Of a stretch of 64,000 bases of DNA, positions 1-8,196 are shown piece after piece. The position numbers and the translations under genes were made by a program. Origin of the DNA: Bordetella petrii (GTDB lineage: Bacteria; Pseudomonadota; Gammaproteobacteria; Burkholderiales; Burkholderiaceae_B); NCBI GenBank assembly GCA_017745595.1, contig WMBV01000002.1, positions 62,001-126,000 of the forward strand, read 5' to 3'. Below the pieces are notes generated by a model. The model saw nothing but the letters and a program-made list of their open reading frames with translations, made no database searches and was not told where the DNA came from. Position 1 is the stretch's first letter. Each line of letters begins with the position of its first letter.

Positions 1-2
1 TT

Positions 3-173
3 TGGGTCTTCCGGGAATGGGAGGCCAAGGCCTCACGCGCGCCGTGGCATGCCACCTGGAGTGGCATTGTCGCCAAAGGCAGGAGTCTGGGGCTGATCGC
101 CTCTCCCAACGAGCCGGAAGCCCACTTCAAGGTGCGCGTGTTTCAAGCTGCTGGCATGCCTCCGCCGCAGTGA
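3..173 (+). CDS. C-terminal fragment of an unidentified protein
   Basis: An open frame enters from the left edge and stops with TGA at 171-173, giving 56 visible residues that end in the tail GMPPPQ. The frame has the codon bias of the neighbouring plasmid genes, and a non-coding, repeat-rich region follows at once, which fits the last gene of an upstream block. No motif is recognisable in the visible part. It may belong to the transfer or stability region. Confidence 0.4.
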   Translation, partial: WVFREWEAKASRAPWHATWSGIVAKGRSLGLIASPNEPEAHFKVRVFQAAGMPPPQ

Positions 174-176
174 TGG

Positions 177-185
177 TTATCCACA
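177..185 (+). promoter_or_regulatory. DnaA-box match TTATCCACA
   Basis: An exact copy of the DnaA box consensus lies four bases after the stop of the partial left-edge gene and just before a large dyad and 9-bp tandem repeats. One box can occur by chance in a sequence of this size, so the support comes mainly from its place in the only long non-coding, repeat-rich stretch of the left backbone end. Confidence 0.3.
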
Positions 186-203
186 GCAAGTACCGATTTA
201 GGT

Positions 204-293
204 ACTGGTGCCTATTTCGGGCCTAGCCCGAAAAGTTGTCGAGCTTGGCCCAATTTTGGCATCGGCTAGGCCCGAAAACGGCTTGGCACCAGT
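204..293. other. Long imperfect dyad, oriT candidate
   Basis: Arm actggtgcc at 204-212 is the reverse complement of ggcaccagt at 285-293. Inside it, the palindrome tttcgggcctagcccgaaa (215-233) is matched imperfectly by tcggctaggcccga at 262-275. Such nested dyads beside tandem repeats and upstream of stb/trw genes are what an origin of transfer for a MOBF relaxase would look like, as in R388, where oriT lies next to stbA and trwA. A replication origin is the alternative because of the nearby DnaA box. The nic site cannot be read with confidence. Confidence 0.45.
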
Positions 294-310
294 CCCAAAA
301 ACGGGACCCA

Positions 311-337
311 ATAGGTTTTATAGGTTTTATAGGTTTG
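311..337 (+). repeat. Three tandem 9-bp repeats ATAGGTTTT
   Basis: The 9-mer ataggtttt occurs at 311 and 320, and a third copy ending in g at 329. The period of 9 bp resembles the direct repeats that R388 StbA binds upstream of its own operon, although the sequence is different. They lie 516 bp upstream of the stbA-like start, so they could be StbA sites or iterons of an origin. Confidence 0.5.
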
Positions 338-344
338 AGAGAGA

Positions 345-852
345 GTCGCGCGCGAGGCGCCGGCCGAAAATCGAACGCCGATCCGCCTACCCTCCGGTCG
401 CTTCGCTCCCTTCGCCCCGCCGCCTGCGGCGTCGGCCTGAAACCCATAGGTTCAGTCCCCCTCCCCGTCGGCGCTGTGCGCCGCCGGGCGGGGGAAAGGT
501 AGACCCCCTGGGCGCTGGCGCGCCTCTCGGCCCGCCGCGCCCTGTTCACCACCGCCCTGGTTCTTAACACCGCGTCCACGCTGCTCAGGTCGTTGCGATC
601 GGACCCGGCGTAACGTTCTGCTGCGCATCCCCGAGAAGGCGACTCCCCATCCGGGCGGCAACAACATCCGCCGGGCGGGGATGGATGGACCCCAAAGCGC
701 GGGGGCATGCTGCCCCCCTGGCCGGCCGCCTGCCGTCGGCCGCACTTCCGACCCCCCAGGGGAACCGCAACGGTTCCCCCACGCCCGCGAGCGGGCGCGG
801 CTCCCCCTCCCCCTCAACCCCGTCTGCAGCCCGATGGCCCGGGCATTTCACC
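345..852. other. Non-coding GC-rich leader with two tight hairpins
   Basis: About 500 bases without a convincing gene lie between the tandem repeats and the stbA-like start. The stretch is very GC-rich and contains two perfect stem-loops: gggggca/tgccccc (701-717, 3-nt loop) and ggggaaccg/cggttcccc (759-779, 3-nt loop). Neither is followed by a T-run, so they are not standard terminators. They may be protein-binding sites or structures in the leader of the stb-trw operon. Overlapping frames here are driven by the GC content. Confidence 0.4.
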
Positions 853-1272
853 ATGCAAAAAAGCGACTCTCCACCTGACGGCATGCCCCTGGACATCGTT
901 CAGCGGCTAAACGCGCTTCAGCACGTCGAACAGCGCGCCAGGCTGCGTTGCCTTATGCCGCTCATCGATGAACTCGTGCGGGCCGGCGTGTCCCATGCCG
1001 CGATCGTTGCCACTCTCGCCACCGACGGCATCGCCTTGACACCAAACGCGGTGCGCCAGGCGCTGTACCGGTGGCGCAAACGCCATCAAGTGCAGGCTGT
1101 CCGCCCACTTGCACCGACGCCGACGTCGGGACTCGCCACGCTGGCGCCGCCGCCAGCGCGGCCACACGTCGCCGCTGGCGGCGGCATCACGAGCAAGGCT
1201 GACCTCGTCCGCCTGCGTACTTCCAATGAAATTGACCTCAACGCGCTGGCCGAAATCGGTCGGCAGAAATAG
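853..1272 (+). CDS. stbA: StbA-like DNA-binding plasmid stability protein
   Basis: A 139-residue protein whose middle part (about residues 45-80) reads as a helix-turn-helix, with a segment like 'HAAIVATLATDGIALT' followed by the basic YRWRKR. This is the layout of R388 StbA, which binds repeats near its promoter, keeps the plasmid segregating without a motor and restrains transfer. The tail is rich in Pro and Ala and probably disordered. The start at 853 was chosen because the HTH domain begins shortly after it; the longer frame from 685 adds only GC-driven low-complexity residues. It is the first gene of a co-directional block stbA-stbB-orf-trwB-trwC, with 12 bp to stbB. Codons 16-20 overlap a near-match to the KorB operator (899-911). 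Confidence 0.65.
   Translation: MQKSDSPPDGMPLDIVQRLNALQHVEQRARLRCLMPLIDELVRAGVSHAAIVATLATDGIALTPNAVRQALYRWRKRHQVQAVRPLAPTPTSGLATLAPPPARPHVAAGGGITSKADLVRLRTSNEIDLNALAEIGRQK
899..911. promoter_or_regulatory. Near-match to KorB operator
   Basis: TTCAGCGGCTAAA differs at one base from the IncP KorB operator TTTAGCSGCTAAA. It lies inside the stbA-like reading frame, as do some known KorB sites in IncP plasmids. Given five better sites in the two backbone ends it may be a weak real site, but chance is possible. Confidence 0.3.
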
Positions 1273-1284
1273 GAGTGATTCCCC

Positions 1285-2025
1285 ATGAAAGAAACTTCTC
1301 TGGCCACCCCGGGCGCACTGAAAATCGCCGTCTTGAACTATTCGGGTACCGTCGGCAAGACCACCGTCACCAGCCACGTGCTCGCCCCGCGTACCCAGGG
1401 CGCTGAAATCATCGCGGTGGAATCGACCAATGAAAGCGCGGCCGACCTGGGGCTGGACGTCGAGCAGATGCGGGGCGGCCATTTCGGCCGCCTCTTTCGC
1501 AAGCTGCTGATGGCCGAGGCCGCCATCGTCGACGTGGGCGCTTCCAACATCGAAGACTTCCTGACCGAACTGGTCAAGTACGACCAGGCGCATCTCGAGA
1601 TCGATTACTACGTGCTCCCTGTGATCCCGCTGGGCAAAGCGCAGCGCGAAACCATCAAGACGATCCAGGCCCTGGCCGAAATCGGCGTTCCCGCCGAGCG
1701 CGTGCGCGTGCTCTTCAATCGTGTCGATGCCGATGTGAAGGAAGAATTCGCAGCCATCTTCGGCTATGCCAGGCAAGCTGGCGGCTTCGTGGCCAACCCG
1801 GAGGCGGCAATCTTCGAGAACGAGGTGTTCGACCTCCTCGGTAACAGGCGCATCACCATCAAGGACATTCTTTCGGACCAGCGAGACTACCGGCAGGCTC
1901 TGCGGGAAGCGGCGCGCGACGACGTCAAGCTGATCGCGCAGCTGAGCGACATGCACGCCCTGCAGTCGCTTGCCCGACCCGTGGATCGCCAGCTCGACCG
2001 CGCCTTCAATGCGCTCTTCGCGTAA
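1285..2025 (+). CDS. stbB: StbB-like ParA-fold ATPase
   Basis: A 246-residue protein with a P-loop close to the N-terminus (YSGTVGKTT, about residues 19-27) and the acidic and NRVD segments of the ParA/MinD fold. R388 StbB has this form, with the deviant 'GTVGKTT' loop, and is needed for conjugation, acting against StbA in balancing transfer and stable inheritance. A good ribosome site (aggagtg) precedes ATG 1285, and the gene follows the stbA-like gene by 12 bp, so the two are translated from one message. It is distinct from the true partition ATPase at 60289-61038, which has the classical KGGVGKT loop. Confidence 0.75.
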   Translation: MKETSLATPGALKIAVLNYSGTVGKTTVTSHVLAPRTQGAEIIAVESTNESAADLGLDVEQMRGGHFGRLFRKLLMAEAAIVDVGASNIEDFLTELVKYDQAHLEIDYYVLPVIPLGKAQRETIKTIQALAEIGVPAERVRVLFNRVDADVKEEFAAIFGYARQAGGFVANPEAAIFENEVFDLLGNRRITIKDILSDQRDYRQALREAARDDVKLIAQLSDMHALQSLARPVDRQLDRAFNALFA

Positions 2026-2034
2026 GAGGCCACG

Positions 2035-2439
2035 ATGTCCGATGTACAGACTGCCAGGCCGCCTCCCAGCGTACCCGCCCGCAGCAAGGTGGAGCTGCTG
2101 TACCAAGAAATCCTCCGGGAAAGCCACCAGCTTGTCGGGAGCATGGAGGCCCTTATGCAGCGCCAGGAGGAAATTCAGCAGTCGCTGCACGCGGTACCTT
2201 CCGCCATCCGTCAGGCAGGCCTGGCGGCCGCCAGCCAAGCGGCAGACCAGGCCACCCGTTCAATGTTGGAGGCAGGCAGAACCATTGCGCATGTCACTAC
2301 CGAACTGCGCGTGACTGGCCGCGTCGCCCAGTCCGCGGTGCCGGCCGCCGCTTGGCGCACGGGCCTGTTCTGCATGGCAAGCGCGTTCTGCGGATCGGGG
2401 CTCGGCGCAATGCTGACCTTCCTGTTCTGCCATTCCTGA
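2035..2439 (+). CDS. Small coiled-coil membrane protein of the stb/trw block
   Basis: A 134-residue protein with a long polar helix (about residues 15-90, rich in Gln, Glu, Ala and Arg) that should form a coiled coil, then one hydrophobic segment near the C-terminus (about 107-131). It begins 9 bp after stbB and precedes the coupling protein gene. Its position matches stbC or trwA of R388, but it lacks the ribbon-helix-helix look of TrwA, and a membrane-anchored accessory factor of mating-pair or relaxosome assembly fits better. The sequence alone gives no reaction. Confidence 0.5.
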   Translation: MSDVQTARPPPSVPARSKVELLYQEILRESHQLVGSMEALMQRQEEIQQSLHAVPSAIRQAGLAAASQAADQATRSMLEAGRTIAHVTTELRVTGRVAQSAVPAAAWRTGLFCMASAFCGSGLGAMLTFLFCHS

Positions 2440-2517
2440 CCGACTATTCGACCGGCGCTGCTCCGATGCAGGCGCCGGCGCCACAAGCCACTTCGTGGCT
2501 CAACCGCAAGGAATCCT

Positions 2518-4146
2518 ATGGCACCCTATACTCGCCGGCGAATCATTCGCTTCGCCATTCTCATCCTGCCCTTCTCTTGCTGGGTGCTGACCGCCAGGTT
2601 GATGTCGGGCATCCCTTTCAATCAGATAACGTGGCGGGTCCTGGCCAACTGGATCATTGCCACACCGTCCCATATCGCGCTGCTTGCTGCGCCTATCGCT
2701 GGGTTCGTTTTGGCGGTGAGTCTAGCCTTCGCCCTCAAGCGCCACTCGAAGAAGAAGGGTTTCGACGGTGCGGGATACAAGATCCACATACGCGGCACCA
2801 AGGTCGTCCCGATCAAGGAGCTGCGCAAGTTGTGCGCCGAACCGGGTGCGCAACAGGTCGATGTGGCAGGCGTGCCCATGCCCAGGAGCATTGAGAACCT
2901 ACATATTTTGCTGAACGGCGCGACCGGCAGCGGCAAATCTGTCCTTCTGCGGAACCTGGTTCTCTCTGCATTAGGCCGCAGTGATCGCTTAGTCGCCGTC
3001 GATCCCAACGGAGACCTCTACAGCAAGTTCGGCCGCGACACTGACGTCCTGCTCAATCCGTACGATCAGCGCACCGAAGGCTGGTCGTTCTTCAACGAGG
3101 TTCGCGCCGACTATGACTGGAAGCGCCTGGCACTCAATATTGTCCCCTTGGGCAAGGATGCCAATGCGGAAGAATGGAACGGTTACGCTCGGCTGCTACT
3201 ACGTGAAACCGCACGCAAGCTCTACGAGTTGGGCACGCCGTCCATTGACGAATTGTTCCGCTGGACAACCATCGCCTCGGACAAGGATCTACGCACTTTC
3301 CTGGCAGGCACGCTTGCGGAATCGCTGTTCGCAGGCTCGTCCGAGGCCAGCAAGGCGCTGAGCAGTGCCCGCTTTGTTCTATCGAAGTATCTGGCGGAAC
3401 ACTGCTCCATGCCGGCAGGCAAATTCAGCATCCGAGACTGGATGGAAAATGGCACGGGAAGCCTGTTCATAACCTGGCGCGAAGACATGAAGGAGGCCAT
3501 GAAGCCTCTGATCTCGGCGTTCGTCGACGTATTCTGCTCGGCCCTCTTGTCATTGCCAGAAGACCAGGCCCGCCGTTGGTGGCTCGTGATCGACGAGCTC
3601 GGCTCGATGGAGAAGATGGCCAGTCTCGAAGACTTCCTGACCAAGGGGCGGAAAAACGGTGGCCGTGCTCTGGCTGGGCTGCAGTCTGTTTCGCAGCTTG
3701 ACGACATCTTCGGCGAGAAGATGTCGCAAACGCTGCGGGCTAGCTTCCGCTCGTTGGTGGTGCTTGGCGGTTCCAAGACCGACCCCGAAACGGCGGGGGA
3801 AATGTCCAAGGCCCTGGGCGAGCACGAGGTCGCGCGGCCTGAATATACGGACAGCCGAAATCCCGGCAGCGCACGCAGCACCAGCGAACGCATGGAGCGC
3901 AAGACCGAGCCCGTCGTGACTGCCGCCCAGATTCAAACCTTACCCGATCTCACGGGTTGGGTCGCCTTCGCCGGTGACCGCCCCATAGCAAAGTTCAAAC
4001 TCGAGCCGGTCAATTTCGCTATTCGAAATGCCCCCTTCGTCGAGGCTAAGCGTGCGGGCGCACATGGCGCTGCGCACCCTGCAGCCATCGAACCTCAACC
4101 TTGGCGCCAGGTGGAGCTGCCTGAAGATCCCACGATCGCCGCCTGA
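2518..4146 (+). CDS. trwB: Type IV coupling protein (TrwB/TraD family)
   Basis: A 542-residue inner-membrane ATPase that links the relaxosome to the type IV secretion channel. Two membrane segments lie at about residues 8-30 and 45-72. The Walker A motif GATGSGKS is at 134-141 and Walker B WWLVIDELGS at about 354-363, followed by the KGRKNGG and LQSVSQL segments typical of TrwB. Length and order match R388 TrwB (507 aa). Ribosome site aaggaa precedes ATG 2518. It lies directly upstream of the relaxase gene, with a hairpin in the 53-bp gap. The C-terminal tail (about 490-542) is Pro/Ala-rich, as in partners that contact the relaxase. Confidence 0.9.
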   Translation: MAPYTRRRIIRFAILILPFSCWVLTARLMSGIPFNQITWRVLANWIIATPSHIALLAAPIAGFVLAVSLAFALKRHSKKKGFDGAGYKIHIRGTKVVPIKELRKLCAEPGAQQVDVAGVPMPRSIENLHILLNGATGSGKSVLLRNLVLSALGRSDRLVAVDPNGDLYSKFGRDTDVLLNPYDQRTEGWSFFNEVRADYDWKRLALNIVPLGKDANAEEWNGYARLLLRETARKLYELGTPSIDELFRWTTIASDKDLRTFLAGTLAESLFAGSSEASKALSSARFVLSKYLAEHCSMPAGKFSIRDWMENGTGSLFITWREDMKEAMKPLISAFVDVFCSALLSLPEDQARRWWLVIDELGSMEKMASLEDFLTKGRKNGGRALAGLQSVSQLDDIFGEKMSQTLRASFRSLVVLGGSKTDPETAGEMSKALGEHEVARPEYTDSRNPGSARSTSERMERKTEPVVTAAQIQTLPDLTGWVAFAGDRPIAKFKLEPVNFAIRNAPFVEAKRAGAHGAAHPAAIEPQPWRQVELPEDPTIAA

Positions 4147-4158
4147 ACGCGCCGCACG

Positions 4159-4190
4159 GGCCGCCAGCCACCTGGCGGCCTTCTGATTTT
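4159..4190 (+). terminator. Hairpin between coupling protein and relaxase genes
   Basis: A perfect 9-bp stem GGCCGCCAG/CTGGCGGCC with a CCAC loop (4159-4180) is followed by ttctgatttt. It has the form of a weak intrinsic terminator and would lower relaxase expression relative to the coupling protein. It begins 13 bp after the trwB stop and ends just upstream of the trwC ribosome site. Confidence 0.55.
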
Positions 4191-4199
4191 GGAAGCGAA

Positions 4200-7043
4200 A
4201 TGATCTCTCTCAAGACCATTCACCGCAGTGCCGCCGCGAAGGCGTCGCACTACTATGCCGACCAGAAAGACGACTACTACAGCCGCGACGGTGCGGCCGC
4301 CCAGTGGCAAGGCAAGGCCGCCGAGGCATTGGGGCTGAGCGGCGTCGTGGCTCCGGCCGACCTTCAGCGGGCTCTACGCGGCGATTTCGGGCCAGACGTG
4401 CACCTTTCCCGATCCATCCGGCATGATGCCAAGGCTCGGGCTGCGCTCGACATGACGTTCTCCCCGCCCAAGAGCGTGAGCATTCAGTCTCTCGTCGGCA
4501 AGGATGGCTCCGTCATCGAGGCACATGACCGGGCGGTGCGCAAGGCGCTGGAATTCGTGGAAAAGGAGTTGGTGCGCGCCCGCCAGACCGAGAATGGGGT
4601 CACCACGATGGAGCGGACCGGAAACGCCGCCATCGCCAAGTTCCGCCACGAGACCGCGCGCCCGACGAATGGGGCATACTCCGACCCCCAGCTTCACACC
4701 CACGCCCTGGTGCTGAACATTACCCAGCGCGCAGACGGTTCCTGGACTGCTATGTCCAATGATGAAATCTATCGTCTGGTGTCGCTCGTGCAGTCCATCT
4801 ACTCGGCCGAGCTGGCCACCGAACTTGAGCGGGCTGGGCACGCCGTTCGATATGAAGGCAAGAGCTTCGAACTTGCCAACATTTCCCGTGAGCAGATTGA
4901 GGCCTACTCCAAGCGCTCCCAGGATATCAATGCCGAACTGGCCGCTGTCGGTGAAAGTCGCGTCACGGCGAGCCCGAAGTTCAAACAGACGATAGCGCTC
5001 AAGACGCGCCACAACAAGGCTCCTGAGATCACGCGCGAGGAGCTGCAGGCTGATTGGAGCCGGCAAGCCGCGGAGGTCGGAATTGACTTCGAGGCCGGCA
5101 AAGGTGAGCCACAGAAGATCAGGGAGTTGTCGGCCGAAGCCGCCGCCCTCATTGCTGACAATGCACTACGCTGGGCGATCAAGCACCACACCGAGCGGGA
5201 ATCGGTGATCAATGGCCAGGAGTTGCTGCGGACCGCCATCGAGCGAGCCGCCGGCACCGGCATCAGGCTGGCAGATGTGAAGTCAGCCGTCAAACGCTCG
5301 CTCGACAAGGGCCACCTGGTGCTTGGAACGCTGGAATACCGGATGGCTCGGAGCCGCGATGGGGTCGCCTTGACCCGGGCAGGTTGGGTCAGCCAGCAGA
5401 TGGAGAGCGGGTTGTCCAAGAAGCAGGCCGAGGCACGGGTGCGGCGCTCCATTGCCGCGGGCGAACTCGTGGCGAACGGCGCCAAGTACACCACGCAGAA
5501 GGCGCGGGAGCGGGAAAAGCGCATTCTGCAGATCGAGCGCGAGGGCCGCGACAGCGTCAGGCCCATTCTGCAGCCAGAGGCGGCCAAGGCTGCTCTCGCG
5601 GACCGCGGCCTAAAGCCTGGCCAGGAAGCCGCTGCCGAGCTTATTCTTACCACCGCCGACCGCTTTGTGGGTGTCCAGGGCCTGGCCGGTTCCGGCAAAT
5701 CTCACATGCTGGCCCAAGTGAAAGAGACTGCCGAGGTGGCAGGCTACACCGTCAAGGCAGTCGCCTCCTACGGCAAACAGATCGAAGCACTACGCGAGCT
5801 GGGCATGGACGCACGCACCGTCGCGTCCGTGCTGGAGGCCCGTCAGCGCGACCGCTTCAAATTGGACCCGAATACTGTCTTAGTGATTGATGAGGCGGGG
5901 GTCGTGCCGGCGCGGATCATGGAGCGGCTGATGCAGATGGCCGAGGCCGATGGTGCGCGCATTGTCATGCTGGGCGACACGGGCCAAACGAAGGCCATCG
6001 AGGCGGGGCGCCCCTTCCATCAATTGCAAACTGCCGGCATGGCCACGGCTCTGATGGGAGACATCATTCGCCAAAAAAAGGTCGAGCTGAAGGAGGCTGT
6101 GGAGCTCGCCGCTCAGGGGAATGCCTCTGCAGCCTTGGACGTGCTGGATGCGAAGCTGCAGGCGGTGCATGGCGTCAAAGACGACGTTGCGCGCTATGAC
6201 AGGATCGCCACGGAGTACGCGGCGCTGACTGCCGACGAACGCCGGGAAACGCTGATCATCACCGGTACCAATGATTCTCGGAACGCGCTGAACGAAGTTG
6301 CCCACCAGAAGCTTGGCCTCGCCGGCCGCGGCTTCGAGTTCAACCTTATCACCCGTCGGGACACTACGCAGGCCGAGCGGCGAGTGGCGAAGTATTACGT
6401 GCGCGACGACATCATCCAGCCAGAACGAACATACAAGATGGGGAACCTGCAGGAGGGCGAAATGTATCGGGTGGTCGGGCTCGTTGCCGGCAAGCCGAAC
6501 GAGTTGGAGGTGGAGCACGTAGTGACCAAGGTTCGAACCACGTTCAATCCTGCACGCGCCGCGAAGATTTCCGTCTACCAGCCCTTGTATGCGGAGCTTT
6601 CCGCCGGCGACTGGGTGCGCGTGACGCGCCACAACGCGTCGCTGGACCTGGCCAACGGCGCCCGCTTCGAGGTCGTCGCGGTCACGCCCACGACGGTCAC
6701 CATCGCCGGCGGCGGCCGACGCCTGGTGCTGAATGCCGCGACAGCCCCTTTGCACCTGGACCGCGCTTACGCCACGACGAGCCACAGTGCCCAAGGCTTG
6801 ACCTGCGATCGTGCCTTAATCAACGCAGAGAGCTTCAGCCGGACCACCCAACGCGACGTGTACTACGTGGCCATCTCCCGGGCTCGCCACCAAACCGAGA
6901 TATTCACCAATAGCATCGACAAGCTCCGAGGCGTGGTGGATCGCCTCCAGGAGAAGGCCGCAGCGCTGGATATTGGGCTGGAAGGGACCAGGCCATGGCG
7001 TCCAAAGGAGTATGCCGAGAAATCTCAGGAATTCGACCGCTGA
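4200..7043 (+). CDS. trwC: MOBF relaxase-helicase (TrwC/TraI family)
   Basis: A 947-residue conjugative relaxase fused to a helicase. The N-terminal relaxase domain shows two tyrosine pairs (Y18/Y19 and Y26/Y27), the nicking tyrosines of TrwC, and the metal triad with H166 and H168 in LHTH plus a histidine near 149. The helicase half has Walker A GLAGSGKS at about 494-501, Walker B VLVIDEAG shortly after, and SF1 motifs near the end (TSHSAQG, YVAISRAR). Length agrees with R388 TrwC (966 aa). It should nick oriT, covalently bind the 5' end and unwind the transferred strand. The ATG at 4200 follows ggaagcg. A KorB operator sits ten bases after its stop. Confidence 0.93.
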   Translation: MISLKTIHRSAAAKASHYYADQKDDYYSRDGAAAQWQGKAAEALGLSGVVAPADLQRALRGDFGPDVHLSRSIRHDAKARAALDMTFSPPKSVSIQSLVGKDGSVIEAHDRAVRKALEFVEKELVRARQTENGVTTMERTGNAAIAKFRHETARPTNGAYSDPQLHTHALVLNITQRADGSWTAMSNDEIYRLVSLVQSIYSAELATELERAGHAVRYEGKSFELANISREQIEAYSKRSQDINAELAAVGESRVTASPKFKQTIALKTRHNKAPEITREELQADWSRQAAEVGIDFEAGKGEPQKIRELSAEAAALIADNALRWAIKHHTERESVINGQELLRTAIERAAGTGIRLADVKSAVKRSLDKGHLVLGTLEYRMARSRDGVALTRAGWVSQQMESGLSKKQAEARVRRSIAAGELVANGAKYTTQKAREREKRILQIEREGRDSVRPILQPEAAKAALADRGLKPGQEAAAELILTTADRFVGVQGLAGSGKSHMLAQVKETAEVAGYTVKAVASYGKQIEALRELGMDARTVASVLEARQRDRFKLDPNTVLVIDEAGVVPARIMERLMQMAEADGARIVMLGDTGQTKAIEAGRPFHQLQTAGMATALMGDIIRQKKVELKEAVELAAQGNASAALDVLDAKLQAVHGVKDDVARYDRIATEYAALTADERRETLIITGTNDSRNALNEVAHQKLGLAGRGFEFNLITRRDTTQAERRVAKYYVRDDIIQPERTYKMGNLQEGEMYRVVGLVAGKPNELEVEHVVTKVRTTFNPARAAKISVYQPLYAELSAGDWVRVTRHNASLDLANGARFEVVAVTPTTVTIAGGGRRLVLNAATAPLHLDRAYATTSHSAQGLTCDRALINAESFSRTTQRDVYYVAISRARHQTEIFTNSIDKLRGVVDRLQEKAAALDIGLEGTRPWRPKEYAEKSQEFDR

Positions 7044-7052
7044 CGTCTCGTG

Positions 7053-7065
7053 TTTAGCTGCTAAA
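7053..7065. promoter_or_regulatory. KorB-type operator (O_B) TTTAGCTGCTAAA
   Basis: A perfect 13-bp palindrome around a central T/A; the flanks extend it to GTTTAGCTGCTAAAC. The IncP KorB site is TTTAGCSGCTAAA. It lies 10 bp after the trwC stop, which suggests that the next backbone gene to the right once had a KorB-controlled promoter and was displaced by the cargo that now begins at about 7.1 kb. Confidence 0.7.
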
Positions 7066-7123
7066 CCGTCGCGTCAAAAACCGTCATCTGACACCGTGGA
7101 TACGGGAAGACCCACACGGACGC

Positions 7124-7145
7124 CCGCTTTCGGCCAAGAACGGCC
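7124..7145 (+). repeat. Dispersed CCGCTTT-type repeat, copy A
   Basis: The 22-mer ccgctttcggcc...acggcc is one of three related copies (others at 8908-8929 and 11991-12012) found only in intergenic gaps of the 7-12 kb cargo. See the separate finding. No reading frame uses it. Confidence 0.4.
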
Positions 7146-7215
7146 GGTCGGCTGCTGCAAATGCATGTCGCAAAGCAGCCATTCATGCCAGTGAAATCTC
7201 AGGTTGGAGAAATAC

Positions 7216-7500
7216 ATGTTCGGACAGATAAATACGATTACTGCCGCCGCAGGCAAGCGTGATGAAGTTGCTCATCTTGTCATGAGTAGCACCGGCGGGA
7301 TGCCAGGCTGCCATTCCTATGTCGTGGCGACAGGTGCCGACAGTACCGATATCCTTTGGGTCACGGAAGACTGGGAGAACGCAGATATGCACGCAGCTTC
7401 AATGGAACTGCCCGAAGTAAAGGTACTGGCCGAGAAGGTTATGCTTATGATTGCCGGTTTTGAGACCGCTGCAACAACCATCCCGACAATAGTCACCTAG
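7216..7500 (+). CDS. ABM-domain (antibiotic biosynthesis monooxygenase-like) small protein
   Basis: A 94-residue protein in the size and pattern of the dimeric alpha-beta ABM fold: first strand 'MFGQINTITAAAGKRDEVAHLV', a middle strand with 'DILWVTEDWENADMHAASM', and a C-terminal amphipathic part. Members act as cofactor-free monooxygenases or quinol-processing enzymes, but many have no known substrate. Start 7216 is set by ggag seven bases upstream; a TTG at 7204 is also in frame but has no ribosome site. The next gene (YdeI family) begins 13 bp later, so the two form a small unit that looks chromosomal in origin. Confidence 0.65.
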   Translation: MFGQINTITAAAGKRDEVAHLVMSSTGGMPGCHSYVVATGADSTDILWVTEDWENADMHAASMELPEVKVLAEKVMLMIAGFETAATTIPTIVT

Positions 7501-7513
7501 TCGAAGACCGGAT

Positions 7514-8089
7514 ATGCCACCGACACCTGAAAATGCTCTGCCGTTCGAGACGCCCGCCGACCTTGCGGCCTGGCTGGCAGAACACCACGACAGCGCGAGT
7601 GAACTCTGGGTTCAGATATACAAAAAGGGTTCGAGAAGACGTTCTGTAGGTTGGGTAGATTGTGTCGTGGAAGCTCTCGTGGTCGGCTGGATCGACGGCC
7701 AGAAGAAGCCGATCGACGACGAGTCCTATCTTCAACGGCTGACGCCGAGGAGGCCGAACTCCAACTGGTCGAAGAAGAACCGTGACCATGCCGAACGCCT
7801 GATCGCAGAGGGACGCATGATGGCGGCCGGTCAGCGTCATGTTGACGCCGCGAAAGACGACGGTCGTTGGACGAACGCCTATGCAGGTTCTTCCCAGATG
7901 ACTATTCCACAGGATTTTCTTGATGCGCTGGAGACGATACCTGCGGCGAAGACATTCTTTGAAACGCTCGACCGAAGAAATCGCTATACGATCTACTACC
8001 GACTACAAACGGCAAAGCTCCCAGCGACCCGGGCAAAACGCATAAAAAGCATGTTGGAGCAACTCGCGAGAGGCAAACTGTTCCACTAG
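7514..8089 (+). CDS. YdeI/OmpD-associated family protein
   Basis: A 191-residue protein of the bacteriocin-protection YdeI family. Visible landmarks are the N-terminal 'ASELWVQIYKKGSRRRSVGW' region, the 'GWIDGQKKPIDDESYLQRLTPRR' core and a C-terminal basic helix with 'RAKRIKSMLEQL'. Length agrees with the family. The role is poorly known; E. coli YdeI is linked to OmpD and to antimicrobial peptide resistance. No clear ribosome site precedes ATG 7514, so it may be coupled to the ABM gene 13 bp upstream. Confidence 0.75.
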   Translation: MPPTPENALPFETPADLAAWLAEHHDSASELWVQIYKKGSRRRSVGWVDCVVEALVVGWIDGQKKPIDDESYLQRLTPRRPNSNWSKKNRDHAERLIAEGRMMAAGQRHVDAAKDDGRWTNAYAGSSQMTIPQDFLDALETIPAAKTFFETLDRRNRYTIYYRLQTAKLPATRAKRIKSMLEQLARGKLFH

Positions 8090-8196
8090 CCTCGGTGATC
8101 CGTACTCCCGAGAACTGCCGTTGGTTACCGGCAGCTTCGGAACGAATATTCGTACAAGCTCACTTCCGGCCAGAAGCGGAAATTTCCTCGCACCGC

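Noticed and set aside
311-337. CRISPR-like reading of the tandem repeats
   Set aside because: The unit is 9 bp with no spacers, so it is not an array. No CRISPR array was seen elsewhere in the window.
907-2238. A 443-residue open frame on the minus strand opposite stbA/stbB
   Set aside because: It has no ribosome site or family resemblance and mirrors the GC-rich codon bias of the true genes on the plus strand.
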